Assembly (NCBI RefSeq): GCF_014652815.1
Contig: NZ_BMZN01000002.1
Coordinates: forward strand, 733,793 to 797,792
DNA: 64,000 nucleotides
DNA from: Alcaligenes pakistanensis
Lineage (GTDB): Bacteria; Pseudomonadota; Gammaproteobacteria; Burkholderiales; Burkholderiaceae_B
Direction: 5' to 3'
The notes under the pieces were generated by a model. The model saw only the letters and a program-made list of their open reading frames with translations, was not told the DNA's origin and searched no databases. Of the stretch, positions 1-9,072 are shown piece after piece; position 1 is the stretch's first letter; every line of letters begins with the position of its first letter. Both the position numbers and the translations under genes were made by a program.

Positions 1-172
1 CGATCGCAGCAGCCAAGGCCGCATCAACGGCATTGCCACCCGCATGCAGCATGCGCAGGCCTGCTTGGGCCGCCAAAGGGTGGGAGGTACTGACCATGTT
101 TTGGCCAAGTACTGCAGAGCGGGCGGACGGGTAGGGGTTGTTCCAGTCCATACAGGTGTCAGTCTTGTTCAT
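1..172 (-). CDS. ggt: Gamma-glutamyltranspeptidase, N-terminal fragment (runs off the window)
   Basis: Only the first 57 codons are present; the gene continues beyond base 1. The translated start has the family opening: YPSARSAVLGQNMVSTSHPLA followed by a segment ending GGNAVDAALAAA, the conserved N-terminal block of the Ntn-hydrolases that cleave gamma-glutamyl bonds of glutathione and related compounds. No signal peptide is visible, which fits the cytoplasmic Ggt-like branch. The ATG overlaps the stop of the upstream Bug receptor gene (ATGA), so the two are probably translationally coupled. The catalytic Thr and substrate-binding residues lie outside the window, so the substrate cannot be judged. 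Confidence 0.85.
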   Translation of the reverse strand, partial: MNKTDTCMDWNNPYPSARSAVLGQNMVSTSHPLAAQAGLRMLHAGGNAVDAALAAAI

Positions 173-1197
173 TGAATCTGTATTCCAGTCAGTTTGATCA
201 GGCCTTGCCAACGTGCGCTGTCCTCGCGAACCAGAGAAATAAATTCTTCACGACTGGTGCTGCGGGGTTGGTCCACGCCCAATGTTTGCAGGCGTTCGCG
301 TACTTTGGGGTCCTGAATGGCGTGTGAAAAAGCAGCATAAGCTTTGTCACGGATCTCGTCAGGCAGACCTGCAGGAGCGTACAGGCCAAACCATGTTACT
401 GATTCATAGCCCGGCAAGCCGGATTCTTGAAAAGTGGGTAGATCGGGAGCCAGGGGGGAGCGCTGTTGGCCCGTCACGCCCAGGGCTCGCAATTGGCCAC
501 TATTTACATACGGCATGCCGGTAGGAATAGCGTCCAGCAACACATGGATAGAACCACCCAGCATATCGTTAATGGCCTGGCCGGTTCCTCGGTACGGAAC
601 GTGGGACATCACGATATTGGCCTGATTCAAAAAGGCCTCGGTGCCCAGATGCACGATGGTGCCATTGCCGCTGCTGGCGTAGTTCAGTTCATCGGGGTGG
701 GCGCGCGCGTATTCAATCAGTTCCGGCAAGGTTTGTGCGGGAACGCTGGGGTTCACCAGCAGGACGCTGGCCGCATCACCTAAGTGGGCGATGGGCGTGA
801 AGTCTTTTTCGGCATCGTAGGGCAGGGATTTATACAGATGCGGTGCAATCGCGTGGGTGCTGCTGGTGCTGAACAATAAGGTGTAGCCATCCGCTTTGCT
901 GCGTGCCACTTCGGCCGAGCCAATCGTGCCGCCTGCGCCTGTGCGGTTGTCCACAATAATGCTGGTATTTAGCGCTTTGGAAGCGCTTTCGGCAATCAGT
1001 CGGCTAATCACATCGGTTGCCCCGCCGGTGGGGAAGGGAACGATCAGGCGAATGGGGCGATCCGGCCATTCGGCGGCTTGGGTAGCCAGAGTGCTGGCGG
1101 CCAGTACGGCACCCACCAGGGTTTGGGCCAGACGACGCCAGCTTGGGCGTGTCGAAAGGGGCTGCTCTGTGCTCAGGGCTTTATATGGACGGGTCAT
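169..1197 (-). CDS. Bug/TctC-family periplasmic solute-binding protein
   Basis: Encodes a 342-residue periplasmic receptor of the tripartite tricarboxylate transporter (TctC, Bug) family, which is greatly expanded in Alcaligenaceae. A signal peptide occupies about residues 1-42 (twin Arg at 21-22, hydrophobic run, cleavage near TQAA). The mature protein opens EWPDRPIRLIVPFPTGGATD, the family signature, and later has the GAGGTIGSAEVARSKADGYT block. The start at 1197 was chosen over an upstream in-frame ATG because GGAG lies just before it and the signal peptide follows directly. No TctA/TctB membrane genes are adjacent, typical of orphan Bug receptors. It is coupled to the ggt-like gene; ligand unknown. 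Confidence 0.9.
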   Translation of the reverse strand: MTRPYKALSTEQPLSTRPSWRRLAQTLVGAVLAASTLATQAAEWPDRPIRLIVPFPTGGATDVISRLIAESASKALNTSIIVDNRTGAGGTIGSAEVARSKADGYTLLFSTSSTHAIAPHLYKSLPYDAEKDFTPIAHLGDAASVLLVNPSVPAQTLPELIEYARAHPDELNYASSGNGTIVHLGTEAFLNQANIVMSHVPYRGTGQAINDMLGGSIHVLLDAIPTGMPYVNSGQLRALGVTGQQRSPLAPDLPTFQESGLPGYESVTWFGLYAPAGLPDEIRDKAYAAFSHAIQDPKVRERLQTLGVDQPRSTSREEFISLVREDSARWQGLIKLTGIQIQ

Positions 1198-1275
1198 GGC
1201 TATCTCCTCAATCAAGAGATGATAGGAAAGGCGGTGATGCCGAACCAGCAACAAATAAGCAGATCAGCGTTGCTA

Positions 1276-2199
1276 TTACGGCAAGGCTTGTGGGTCGATT
1301 TCCAGCTGGGGCAAGAGATCGTCCAGAAAGCGGCGAACAATAGAGGGTAAGCGGCGGCCAGCCAAGGCCTGTACTTCAATTTGGCGGTTCAATAAACCTC
1401 GCTCATGGATGAAGCTGGCTTGCAGCAAACCTTGTTCAATCAAATGGCGGGCGGACAATAAGGCAGAGACCGTCACTCCGGCACCGGATAAAGCGAACTG
1501 ATGCAAGGACTGCATATGGTTGCTGCTAAATACCGGGGCCAGACTTAGGTTCTGCGCACTGCAGGCCACATCCATCATTTGTCGCACGGTGGTGTCCGCA
1601 CCGGGCAAGGCCAGTGGATGGGCTAACAGACTTTTAAGGCTGATGCGCTCGGTGCGGGTGACGGGATGGCCGGGAACGGCCAGTGCCATGACGGGGGCGT
1701 CGCGCCGAAACAAGGTCTTGATGTCTTTTTCCGCTGTCTGGGTAAATTTGATGCCTATATCAATCTGCCCGCTTAATAAGAGCATGGTGATTTGGTGAGG
1801 CGGCAATACATCCAGCTGAAAGCGTATGCCCTGGTTCTTTTGACGGAATTGGGCAATACATTGGGGCAGCAACTGAGCAGCCAGACCTTCAGACGAGGCA
1901 ATGCGGATTAGGCCGGTTTGCAGCCCTTGCAGGGCGGCAATATCGTGCAAAGTACGCTCGGCATCCAGAGCGCTGCGACGGGCGTGGGCTAATAACAGTT
2001 CGCCTGCTGCAGTCAGGTTCATGCCACGGGCATGGCGTTCGAACAAAGCCATGCCCAGGTTTTCCTCCAAGCCGCTGATCTGGCGGCTGATGGCCGAGGT
2101 AGCGACATGCAAATTGCTGGCTGCCTGCGAGATAGAACCACAACGCGCTACTTCCTGGAAGTAGCGCAGTGCGGTTTCTTGAAGATGACGTGGGTTCAT
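1276..2199 (-). CDS. LysR-family transcriptional regulator
   Basis: A 307-residue LysR-type regulator. The N-terminal winged helix-turn-helix is clear ([19 protein letters not shown], then [15 protein letters not shown], about residues 13-50), followed by a periplasmic-binding-protein-like effector domain. Its ATG overlaps the stop of the upstream luciferase-like monooxygenase by 4 bp, so both are on one message. About 80 bp separate it from the Bug receptor gene downstream. It probably controls this cluster; the effector is not evident. Confidence 0.88.
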   Translation of the reverse strand: MNPRHLQETALRYFQEVARCGSISQAASNLHVATSAISRQISGLEENLGMALFERHARGMNLTAAGELLLAHARRSALDAERTLHDIAALQGLQTGLIRIASSEGLAAQLLPQCIAQFRQKNQGIRFQLDVLPPHQITMLLLSGQIDIGIKFTQTAEKDIKTLFRRDAPVMALAVPGHPVTRTERISLKSLLAHPLALPGADTTVRQMMDVACSAQNLSLAPVFSSNHMQSLHQFALSGAGVTVSALLSARHLIEQGLLQASFIHERGLLNRQIEVQALAGRRLPSIVRRFLDDLLPQLEIDPQALP

Positions 2200-3194
2200 A
2201 CCAGACTGCCGCGCAGCTCGGCGGCAATCTCGTAGGAGCGCAGGCGCTTCTTGTGGTCAAAAATATTGGCGTTCAGCATCAGCTCGTTCGCGCCGGTGAG
2301 CTGGATGAAGCCCTTCATCTGTTCAAGCACTTGTTCCGGATTGCCAATGGCCGTACAGCTAAGCAAAGAGTCCAGCAGGTGTTGGGCTGGTGGACTGCAT
2401 TGCTCGTAATAGTCCAGAACCGGTGGCGGCAGTTGGCCGGGACGGCCGCTGCGCAGGTTCACAAAGGATTGCTGCCAGGACGAGGCCAGCAGCTTGGCTT
2501 CGTCTTGCGTATCGGCGGCAAAGACGTTGTAGCCCAACATGACGTAGGGCTTTTCCAGATGCACGGAGGGTTGGAACTGACGGCGGTAAACCTCAATAGC
2601 ATCCATCAACTGAGCAGGCGCAAAATGCGAGGCAAAGGCATAGGGCAGGCCCAAGGCGGCAGCCAGTTGAGCGCCGAACAAGCTGGAACCCAGAATCCAG
2701 ACCGGTACGTTCAGGCCACGGCCAGGCACGGCCATGATGCGGTTGCGGGGCTCATCGGACATATAGTCCATCAACTCCAGCACATCGCGTGGAAATTGGT
2801 CCGGGTCGCTGCTGAGATTGCGGCGCAAAGCGCGGGCCGTTTCCTGGTCGGAACCGGGTGCGCGGCCTAGGCCCAGGTCAATGCGGCCGGGGTACAGGGA
2901 GGCTAGTGTTCCGAATTGCTCGGCAATAACCAACGGCGAGTGGTTGGGCAGCATAATGCCGCCGGCCCCCACACGAATGCGGCTGGTTTGGCTGGCAATG
3001 TGCCCGATCAGCACCGAAGTGGCGGCGCTGGCAATACCGGGCATGCCGTGGTGTTCGGCCAGCCAGTAACGGTGATAGCCCCACTGTTCGGCATGACGGG
3101 CAATGTCCGCCGAACAGCGAAAAGACTGGGCCGGAGTGGAACCCTGAACAATAGGGGATAGGTCTAGGACGGAGAGTGGATAGCTTGGCTTCAT
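2196..3194 (-). CDS. LLM-class flavin-dependent oxidoreductase (luciferase-like monooxygenase)
   Basis: A 332-residue protein of the bacterial luciferase-like (F420/FMN-dependent) superfamily. It starts [20 protein letters not shown], and has the family blocks [20 protein letters not shown] (near residue 40-60), [22 protein letters not shown] and [14 protein letters not shown]. These match the YhbW/LLM_FMN group of likely FMN-dependent oxidoreductases, whose substrates are mostly unknown. It is the first gene of the leftward cluster and is translationally coupled to a LysR regulator. Confidence 0.88.
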   Translation of the reverse strand: MKPSYPLSVLDLSPIVQGSTPAQSFRCSADIARHAEQWGYHRYWLAEHHGMPGIASAATSVLIGHIASQTSRIRVGAGGIMLPNHSPLVIAEQFGTLASLYPGRIDLGLGRAPGSDQETARALRRNLSSDPDQFPRDVLELMDYMSDEPRNRIMAVPGRGLNVPVWILGSSLFGAQLAAALGLPYAFASHFAPAQLMDAIEVYRRQFQPSVHLEKPYVMLGYNVFAADTQDEAKLLASSWQQSFVNLRSGRPGQLPPPVLDYYEQCSPPAQHLLDSLLSCTAIGNPEQVLEQMKGFIQLTGANELMLNANIFDHKKRLRSYEIAAELRGSLV

Positions 3195-3282
3195 GGCATT
3201 AGATTCAAATTGGACTCAGGATATAGTCGATCCATCGTTAGGCAGCGTCAAGTAAACCCATAACATAGGCAAGGATGTTCAG

Positions 3283-3897
3283 ATGAAAGAAACCAGTCGT
3301 CGCACCGTCAATCATTACCAGGACCATGCGCAGGCCTATCGGAATGGCACCTGGGATCACGACGTCAGCCAGAACCGGCAAGCCTTGTTGTCAGCCATCG
3401 CGACGCAGGGGCCTGTGGATATTCTGGATCTGGGCTGTGGGCCTGGACGGGATCTGGTGGCGTTTCAGGCGCTGGGCCACCGCCCGGTGGGCTTGGATGG
3501 CTGTGCTGCTTTTGTAGAGATGGCCCGCAAGCAAACAGGCCTGACCGTCCTGCATCAAGACTTTCTGGATTTGAAGTTGCCTGCTGCAGCCTTTGACGGG
3601 GTATTTGCCAATGCAGTCTTATTTCATATCCCTAGCGCCGACTTACCGGGTGTGCTCGCTGCATTACGGCACAGCTTGCGAGCCGGTGGTGTCCTGTTTG
3701 CCTCCAATCCGCGCGGGCAGGGACAAGAGGGTTGGCATGGTCAGCGCTATGGCTGTTACTACAGTTGGGAGCAGTGGTCGCAGCGTCTGGAACAGGCAGG
3801 CTTTGACTATATAGACCACTTTTATCGCCCTACGGACAAGCCGCCACAGGAGCAACATTGGCTGGCTTCGCTGTGGCGAGTGACGGGCTCAGAATGA
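3283..3897 (+). CDS. Class I SAM-dependent methyltransferase
   Basis: A 204-residue protein with the Rossmann-fold SAM-binding motif I ILDLGCGPGRD (about residues 47-57), the acidic GLDGCA motif II and an FDGVFANAVLFHIP segment typical of small-molecule methyltransferases (methyltransferase 11/25 type). The motif order is standard and the length normal. It is transcribed away from the leftward cluster, with an 88-bp divergent spacer. The substrate cannot be inferred from the neighbours. Confidence 0.85.
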   Translation: MKETSRRTVNHYQDHAQAYRNGTWDHDVSQNRQALLSAIATQGPVDILDLGCGPGRDLVAFQALGHRPVGLDGCAAFVEMARKQTGLTVLHQDFLDLKLPAAAFDGVFANAVLFHIPSADLPGVLAALRHSLRAGGVLFASNPRGQGQEGWHGQRYGCYYSWEQWSQRLEQAGFDYIDHFYRPTDKPPQEQHWLASLWRVTGSE

Positions 3898-3981
3898 GCA
3901 AAATGGTGAATTGCTGACCTGCCTACTTAGAGGTTTGTTTTATAAAGGGATTTATTGTTAATACAGGGGTTTTCCCTATTT

Positions 3982-4264
3982 TTATGCACATCTTTTGTGG
4001 ATAAGCCTGTTTCCGGCCACTTGGGCTCGGTTCAGAGAAAAAAATGGTAAAGAATTGTCGATTCTCTGATCAGCTGTTTTAAGTCATTGATTGCATTGTG
4101 TTAAATGCAGTGATTCACGGCTTATCCTGTGACTTGTCCACATTTTACGGGGATAAGGTGGCGCTTATTTTCCGGTTTGGCTGTTTTCTGTTCGCCCTTT
4201 TTAAGTCGCTGATACTGCAGGCAGTTTTTGTGATTTGCCCAGTTTTTCCTATGAGCTATCCACA
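3982..4264. other. Cluster of DnaA-box-like sites in a 500-bp non-coding region
   Basis: The interval 3898-4399 has no credible gene. It holds TTATGCACA at 3982-3990, a perfect TTATCCACA on the minus strand at 3996-4004, TTGTCCACA at 4134-4142 and CTATCCACA at 4256-4264. The last two sit in an imperfect direct repeat about 121 bp apart, each continuing into a TTT-CGGGGATAAG-TGG block, so each also forms an inverted TATCC/GGATA pair. An A/T-rich tract (about 3935-3990) flanks the first two. The arrangement resembles a DnaA-binding locus: an origin-like region, a titration site or a DnaA-regulated promoter. No dnaA, dnaN, rpmH or mnmG gene is nearby. Confidence 0.45.
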
Positions 4265-4399
4265 GTTTTCGGGGATAAGATGGAGCGCTTGCCCAACTTG
4301 GGTTCAAGTGTGTCCCAAGGCTATGATGCGCACTAGCAATGTCTACCCTTAGCGGCCAGTCCCTTCGGTTCTTTGTCATTTTATTGAGGAGATTGAAAC

Positions 4400-5233
4400 G
4401 TGGAAAAATTGCAAGCCTGGATGACGGAGTTCCCCGCCGTTGTCGCGATTGCGCTTAATGTCGTGATCGCTTTGTTGATTCTGATTATTGGCTGGTGGCT
4501 ATCTGCCGTGGCTGGTCGTGCCATTAAGCGGATGGCGGCCGGCTCCCCCCGAGTGGACCCGACTATTGTGCCTATGGCCCAGTCCGTTACGGTCTGGACG
4601 ATTCGCATCTTTGTGCTGATCGCCGTACTGGCGCGTTTTGGCGTACAGACAGCCAGCATTATTGCGGTTTTGGGTGCTGCCGGTTTGGCCGTGGGCCTGG
4701 CCTTGCAGAACACACTGCAAAATATCGCAGCCGGCATTATGTTGCTGATGCTGCGTCCCTTGCGTGCCGGTGAGTTTGTGTCGGTAGTCGGTAAAGGCGA
4801 CGGTACCGTGCAGGAAGTCGGTTTGTTCCTGACCCGCTTTGAGCAAGTGGACGGGATTCAGTTCACCTTGCCCAATAGCCTGATCTGGGGCAACCCCATC
4901 ATCAATTACAGCCGTAATGCGACCCGTCGTTTGGATTTTGGCGTGGGCGTCCGTTATGGCGATGATCTGGAACTGGCCATCCAGCTATTGCAAAAGCTGC
5001 TGGATGAACACGCCAAGGTATTGAAGGACCCAGCACCGCTCGTTATGGTCATGGAATACAAAGACAGTGTGATCACCGTAAACCTGCGAGCCTGGATCAA
5101 TGCGGCAGATTTCTGGGATGCGCGCTTTGACTTGTTCCGCCGTGCAGTTCAAGTATTGAATGAGGCTGGTTTGCAGACGCCAGTCCCTGTGCGCGAAATC
5201 GTGCAAGCGAGTGGTGAGAAAAAAGCCGCTTAA
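4400..5233 (+). CDS. mscS: Small-conductance mechanosensitive channel, MscS family
   Basis: A 277-residue inner-membrane channel that opens under hypo-osmotic membrane tension. It has three N-terminal transmembrane segments; the pore-lining third helix is the Gly/Ala-rich VLGAAGLAVGLALQNTLQN segment (about residues 92-110). A cytoplasmic beta domain follows, with GTVQEVGLFLTRF and PNSLIWGNPIINYSR. The length matches E. coli MscS (286 aa). The start is GTG at 4400, preceded by GAGGAG. A strong intrinsic terminator follows the gene. Confidence 0.93.
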   Translation: MEKLQAWMTEFPAVVAIALNVVIALLILIIGWWLSAVAGRAIKRMAAGSPRVDPTIVPMAQSVTVWTIRIFVLIAVLARFGVQTASIIAVLGAAGLAVGLALQNTLQNIAAGIMLLMLRPLRAGEFVSVVGKGDGTVQEVGLFLTRFEQVDGIQFTLPNSLIWGNPIINYSRNATRRLDFGVGVRYGDDLELAIQLLQKLLDEHAKVLKDPAPLVMVMEYKDSVITVNLRAWINAADFWDARFDLFRRAVQVLNEAGLQTPVPVREIVQASGEKKAA

Positions 5234-5315
5234 GCCGTGGTTTGCGCTCTGGCTTTCAGAGCTTGAGCGCGATCGTGCCAGGTTCAGGAGCTGGCCGTTC
5301 TGATCTAAAATAGAA

Positions 5316-5357
5316 ATGCCCCAAGCCTTGCTTTTAGCGGCTTGGGGCATTTTTTTC
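5316..5357 (+). terminator. Rho-independent terminator downstream of mscS
   Basis: An inverted repeat, ATGCCCCAAGCC paired with GGCTTGGGGCAT across a short loop, is followed directly by a run of T. It separates mscS from the downstream LysR gene. Confidence 0.9.
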
Positions 5358-5439
5358 GGGTTAGCCTGCATTGGCCTTCGTTGAGGCTTCCCCCATACTG
5401 TATTCTTTGCTTCACCGCTGTTTTCTACCTGCCCCCACG

Positions 5440-6375
5440 ATGTTTCTGATTGACGAAAAAATCACGGTAAGACGCCTGGAAGTTCTGCTGGCCTTTTTGG
5501 AAGCCGGCACGATTGCTCGTGCCGCTGAGCAATTGGGCACCAGTGCGGTTAGCGTGCATCGGGCATTGAAAAGTCTGGAAGAAGGGCTGCGTTGTCCTTT
5601 GTTCTTGCAAGAGGGACGCAATCTGGTTCCGCAGGAATCGGCCCGCGAGCTGGCCGAGGCTGCGAAAGAAACCATACGCACCTTGCAGCATGGCATTGAT
5701 GCAGCCCGCGAAGCCGGCGGCTATTCCTCGGATCAATTGCGTATTGGTTCCATGTATTCGCTGACGATTCGTCTGGTGCCGCGCCTGCTGGTGGAGTTGA
5801 AGGTCCACAAGCCTTTATTGCAGATTGATCTGGTGCTGGATTCCAACGAGAAGCTGCTGCACAAGCTGCGCAGCGGTCATATCGATGCCGCCCTGATCGA
5901 GCTGCCACAGGTGCAGCCTGATGACCTTGAAGTGCTGCCAATTTTTGATGATGAACTCTTGTTTGCCGCTCCCATGGATTGGCAGGGCTCGACGTCGTCT
6001 GTCGTGGATTTGGAGCGCTGCTCCAAGGAACGGTTTGTATCGCTAACCGACGACTTTGCGACCGGGCGAGATATGCAGCGCATGTTGGCCAAGGCGGGTT
6101 TTGAAGCCGATATTGTGATGCGTACTGGGGATATCTTTTCCTTGATGAGTCTGGTCAGCGGTGGGGTGGGGTGTTCCTTATTGCCCGCCCGCGCGAAGGA
6201 TGTTTTCTCTGACAAGATTCAGTGGTTAAGCCTGGAACCTCAGTACCAGCATTCGCAGCGTATTGGTCTGGTCTGCATGAAGTCGCGTGAACGCAGCCCA
6301 AATGTCTTGAGCCTGTTGCGGGCGTGTCGGATCGTGCGAACTCAATTGGAGAAGGAAGCGCAGAAGTCGGCTTGA
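5440..6375 (+). CDS. mdcR: LysR-family regulator, MdcR-like (malonate utilisation)
   Basis: A 311-residue LysR-type regulator with an N-terminal HTH (LEVLLAFLEAGTIARAAEQL, then VSVHRALKSLEEGL) and a C-terminal effector domain. The start at 5440 gives the normal LysR length; the upstream TTG at 5371 would add a non-conserved extension. It lies tail-to-tail with the end of the malonate decarboxylase operon. In other bacteria an mdcR gene accompanies mdc genes and activates them, so the name rests on family plus position. An IclR gene beyond the other end of the operon is a competing regulator. Confidence 0.75.
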   Translation: MFLIDEKITVRRLEVLLAFLEAGTIARAAEQLGTSAVSVHRALKSLEEGLRCPLFLQEGRNLVPQESARELAEAAKETIRTLQHGIDAAREAGGYSSDQLRIGSMYSLTIRLVPRLLVELKVHKPLLQIDLVLDSNEKLLHKLRSGHIDAALIELPQVQPDDLEVLPIFDDELLFAAPMDWQGSTSSVVDLERCSKERFVSLTDDFATGRDMQRMLAKAGFEADIVMRTGDIFSLMSLVSGGVGCSLLPARAKDVFSDKIQWLSLEPQYQHSQRIGLVCMKSRERSPNVLSLLRACRIVRTQLEKEAQKSA

Positions 6376-6483
6376 AGTAGGACGGTTTTTGGATGTTTAT
6401 TTGCCTGTTTTTCGGGGAGACGAACGACTCCCAACCATGCTGTCCTGACTGGCCTTCCGCTCACCCAGCGTGTAGATGCCTAC

Positions 6484-7413
6484 CTATCCCGCCCAGCGTG
6501 ACAACCAGCGCTGCAAACCGTCCAGGGTTTGAAACTCATCCACACTACGCGCCGGAATCTCGGGATAGCGTTGATTCCACATGGTCGCCAAACTGCGCCC
6601 TGGCCCGATTTCCAGCACCAAATTTGGCTGTCGTTCTTCAATCTGCTCCATGCAGGAGTCCCATTGCATGGTTAGCATCATCTGTGCCGATAAAGCCTGT
6701 GCTGCCGTGGCTGCGTTATGCACCCACACGCCGGCATTCGTAGGCCAGGGCAGGCGGGGAGTGCTCAGCTTGCTTTGCTCCAGATGCTCTTGAAAGGCTT
6801 GGGCTGCGCTACTCATCCAATGGGTATGGGAAGCTATATTCACGGCCAATGGCGTGCAACGAGCTCCTTGTTCTTGAGCAAATTTCTCCAAGGCGGCAAG
6901 CTTGCTACGGGGCCCTGCACACACGGCGCTATCGGGACCATTGCGTATCGCTAATGCCGCGCCCTGCGCCTCGCACCATTGCTCAATCGTCCGAATCGAA
7001 ACTCCGCTGATCGCCAGCATGCCACTGTCTTGTCCAGCTCCAGCCTGGTCCATCAAGGCGGCACGCAGTCCAGCCAGTTTGACGGTGTCGCTGGCTGATA
7101 GAACACCGGCCACGGAAGCGGCGGCCAACTCGCCAATGCTATAGCCTGCTACTGCCACCAAGGTTTGAGCAGGAGCTTGAAGGGCGGGTATATGTTCTTG
7201 CAGCTCCTGCCAGACCGCCAGTGCGCACGCCGTCAGCACGACCTGAGCATTCGCGTTGGTACTGGCCCAGTTAGCATCGCACATGGCGGCTCGCCAATCG
7301 GGAACATGCAATTGTTCCTGCATTTGCAGCAGCAAGGGATGCGCCGGAGTGATCCAGGGCAGCATCTCAGCGTGCTGCATACCCTGCCCGGAGAACAGCA
7401 GGGCGATTTTCAT
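6484..7413 (-). CDS. mdcH: Malonate decarboxylase malonyl-CoA:ACP transacylase (epsilon, MdcH)
   Basis: A 309-residue acyltransferase with the FabD fold. It starts MKIALLFSGQGMQ, has the nucleophile elbow AGYSIGELAAA (the Ser sits in GYSIG) and the catalytic His in the ASHTHWM segment. MdcH primes the decarboxylase by loading malonyl from malonyl-CoA onto the acyl carrier protein before the cycle runs on acetyl/malonyl exchange. The start was set at 7413, where ATGA overlaps the mdcB stop; an upstream in-frame start would intrude into mdcB. It is the last gene of the operon. Confidence 0.9.
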   Translation of the reverse strand: MKIALLFSGQGMQHAEMLPWITPAHPLLLQMQEQLHVPDWRAAMCDANWASTNANAQVVLTACALAVWQELQEHIPALQAPAQTLVAVAGYSIGELAAASVAGVLSASDTVKLAGLRAALMDQAGAGQDSGMLAISGVSIRTIEQWCEAQGAALAIRNGPDSAVCAGPRSKLAALEKFAQEQGARCTPLAVNIASHTHWMSSAAQAFQEHLEQSKLSTPRLPWPTNAGVWVHNAATAAQALSAQMMLTMQWDSCMEQIEERQPNLVLEIGPGRSLATMWNQRYPEIPARSVDEFQTLDGLQRWLSRWAG

Positions 7414-8378
7414 AGCCAGGCTCCAGTAGGGCGGCGCTGGCTGGCGCAACCGGGTGCATATGCTTGCAAACGGTCCAGCCAGCAGCAGGCCGATAAGGTA
7501 TCGGCTGCGCCTCCGGGGGATAAGCGCCGTTCCATAAAGGCCTGATGCACGGTTTGCGCTCGTTGCACCGCATCGGGGGTAAACGCACTGCCCGCTTGCA
7601 GGTAGTGTGTGGCGCAGCGGCGCGCATAGTGCAGCCCCTCCAGTCCGCCACGATGGGCCAGATTACTATCGTCCAAGACCGCCATAACAGAAAAGAAGGT
7701 ATGCAAACCCACGGTTTGCAATTTCTGTTCTGCCACTGGTGTGCTGTGCGGAGACAAAGTTTTGACAGCGACTTGCCAGGCGGGCCAGGCCGTTTCAAAC
7801 AAGGTGGGAAAACCTTGGGCTGCTTCCTGGTTTGCGCCTTGCAAGCCATAGCGGCGTACCGCCCGTCCGCCCGGCAGAGCGGACGACACTTGCAGGCTGC
7901 GCGCCTGTAAAGCGGCCCCCCATAATGTTTGAAGTTGGTCCCGAATCGTGGCGGGAGTCAGGGTGCGAAAAGGAAGGCAAGCGCCTGCAGCTGCGCACAG
8001 CAGGCCCAGCATGAAAATGGCGCCTCTGTGGGTATTGATTCCCCCAGTGGCTGCCTGCATGCGAGCCTCCGCTGCAATCCCGCGAGTTTGCAGCTGGCTG
8101 AATGAAACACGCTGTTGGCCCAGGGCCGCCATATCGATGAAATAGTGGCGCAAGGCAAATAGACTTCGATAAAAGGTACGGGCATCCATATCCTTGTGAC
8201 TACCGCTGTCGAGTAAGGAAACCAGCCCCGGCTTTGGAGATAGAATCAGTTCGTCGTACAGCGCCAGAACGGCAGCTCGGCCTATGGCCGCGCAGCTCCA
8301 GGAATGGCATGAATTGGTGGCGTCTTGAGCCTGGGGCAGATTGGCCAAGGCCGCCTGTTCAATGACATCAAGTCGCAT
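7410..8378 (-). CDS. mdcB: Triphosphoribosyl-dephospho-CoA synthase (MdcB)
   Basis: A 322-residue CitG/MdcB-family enzyme that makes 2'-(5''-triphosphoribosyl)-3'-dephospho-CoA, the prosthetic-group precursor of the malonate decarboxylase carrier protein. Family motifs are SPKPGLVSLLDSGSHKDMD (about residues 46-65) and TGGINTHRGAIF (about residues 111-122). The start at 8378 is the conserved-looking MRLDVIEQAAL and overlaps the end of mdcG by 11 bp. It works with MdcG and sits between mdcG and mdcH. Confidence 0.9.
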   Translation of the reverse strand: MRLDVIEQAALANLPQAQDATNSCHSWSCAAIGRAAVLALYDELILSPKPGLVSLLDSGSHKDMDARTFYRSLFALRHYFIDMAALGQQRVSFSQLQTRGIAAEARMQAATGGINTHRGAIFMLGLLCAAAGACLPFRTLTPATIRDQLQTLWGAALQARSLQVSSALPGGRAVRRYGLQGANQEAAQGFPTLFETAWPAWQVAVKTLSPHSTPVAEQKLQTVGLHTFFSVMAVLDDSNLAHRGGLEGLHYARRCATHYLQAGSAFTPDAVQRAQTVHQAFMERRLSPGGAADTLSACCWLDRLQAYAPGCASQRRPTGAWL

Positions 8379-9072
8379 GAGAAGACTCCAAGGTAGAGGT
8401 GTGTTCGGACCAGTCCGAGTGCGCCTGAATGCGTAAACCATCAGTGCGCTTGATCATCACTTTGCTGCTGGCACCGCTGCGCCATTGCTGCCACTCGCGC
8501 CAGGCGATGGCGTCGTCGTTGGGAAACAGCAACTCGCCATCCAAGCGGGGCAGGCCCTTGATGTCCCCGGCTTCATTCAATACTTTGACCAGCAGATCTG
8601 CCTGCGTTGCGCTTTGTACGGGCAGCATCAAATCCAGATCCGAGCCTTCTCGTACATAGCCCTGCCCGGTGATTAATTCCCAGCCGTAGCTACCGTAGAT
8701 TTGTGCTTTGCAGCCTTGTGCCTGCAATTGCTGGCACAAACTCAGCCAGTCTTGTGCCAGGAAAACGGGCAATAAAGTCTGGGCCTCATGGGCGGGAGGA
8801 AAACCTCCCCACGTCAGGCTTAAAGCGTGGGGAATGATCAGGGACAGACGCTGCCGTCCCCAATCCGTGGGCAAAGGAATCCCCACTTGCAGCTGCCCGC
8901 TGCTCAGTTCGCCCGGCTGACGGCTGACTACCAGCGGCCACCCTTTGGCATGCCATCTGCGCAAGCACTGATAGGCATGACTGGCAGGTTCCAGATCAGC
9001 CAGCACTTGATCCCATGCGGTGCTTTCCAGCGTGATCAGGTGATGACGTCGGGCGGGCAGCGGGGCGTTCAT
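8368..9072 (-). CDS. mdcG: Malonate decarboxylase holo-ACP synthase (MdcG)
   Basis: A 234-residue phosphoribosyl-dephospho-CoA transferase that attaches the MdcB product to a serine of the carrier protein MdcC. The nucleotidyltransferase core is visible as IYGSYGWELITG followed by EGSDLDLML (about residues 135-160), with the paired acidic residues expected for metal binding. The ATG overlaps the stop of mdcE by one base (TGATG), and the gene end overlaps mdcB. Confidence 0.9.
   Translation of the reverse strand: MNAPLPARRHHLITLESTAWDQVLADLEPASHAYQCLRRWHAKGWPLVVSRQPGELSSGQLQVGIPLPTDWGRQRLSLIIPHALSLTWGGFPPAHEAQTLLPVFLAQDWLSLCQQLQAQGCKAQIYGSYGWELITGQGYVREGSDLDLMLPVQSATQADLLVKVLNEAGDIKGLPRLDGELLFPNDDAIAWREWQQWRSGASSKVMIKRTDGLRIQAHSDWSEHTSTLESSHAT

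Noticed and set aside
3982-4264. Definite chromosomal origin call
   Set aside because: DnaA boxes alone do not prove an origin; typical neighbours (dnaA, dnaN, rpmH, mnmG) are absent and gene orientation does not clearly diverge here.
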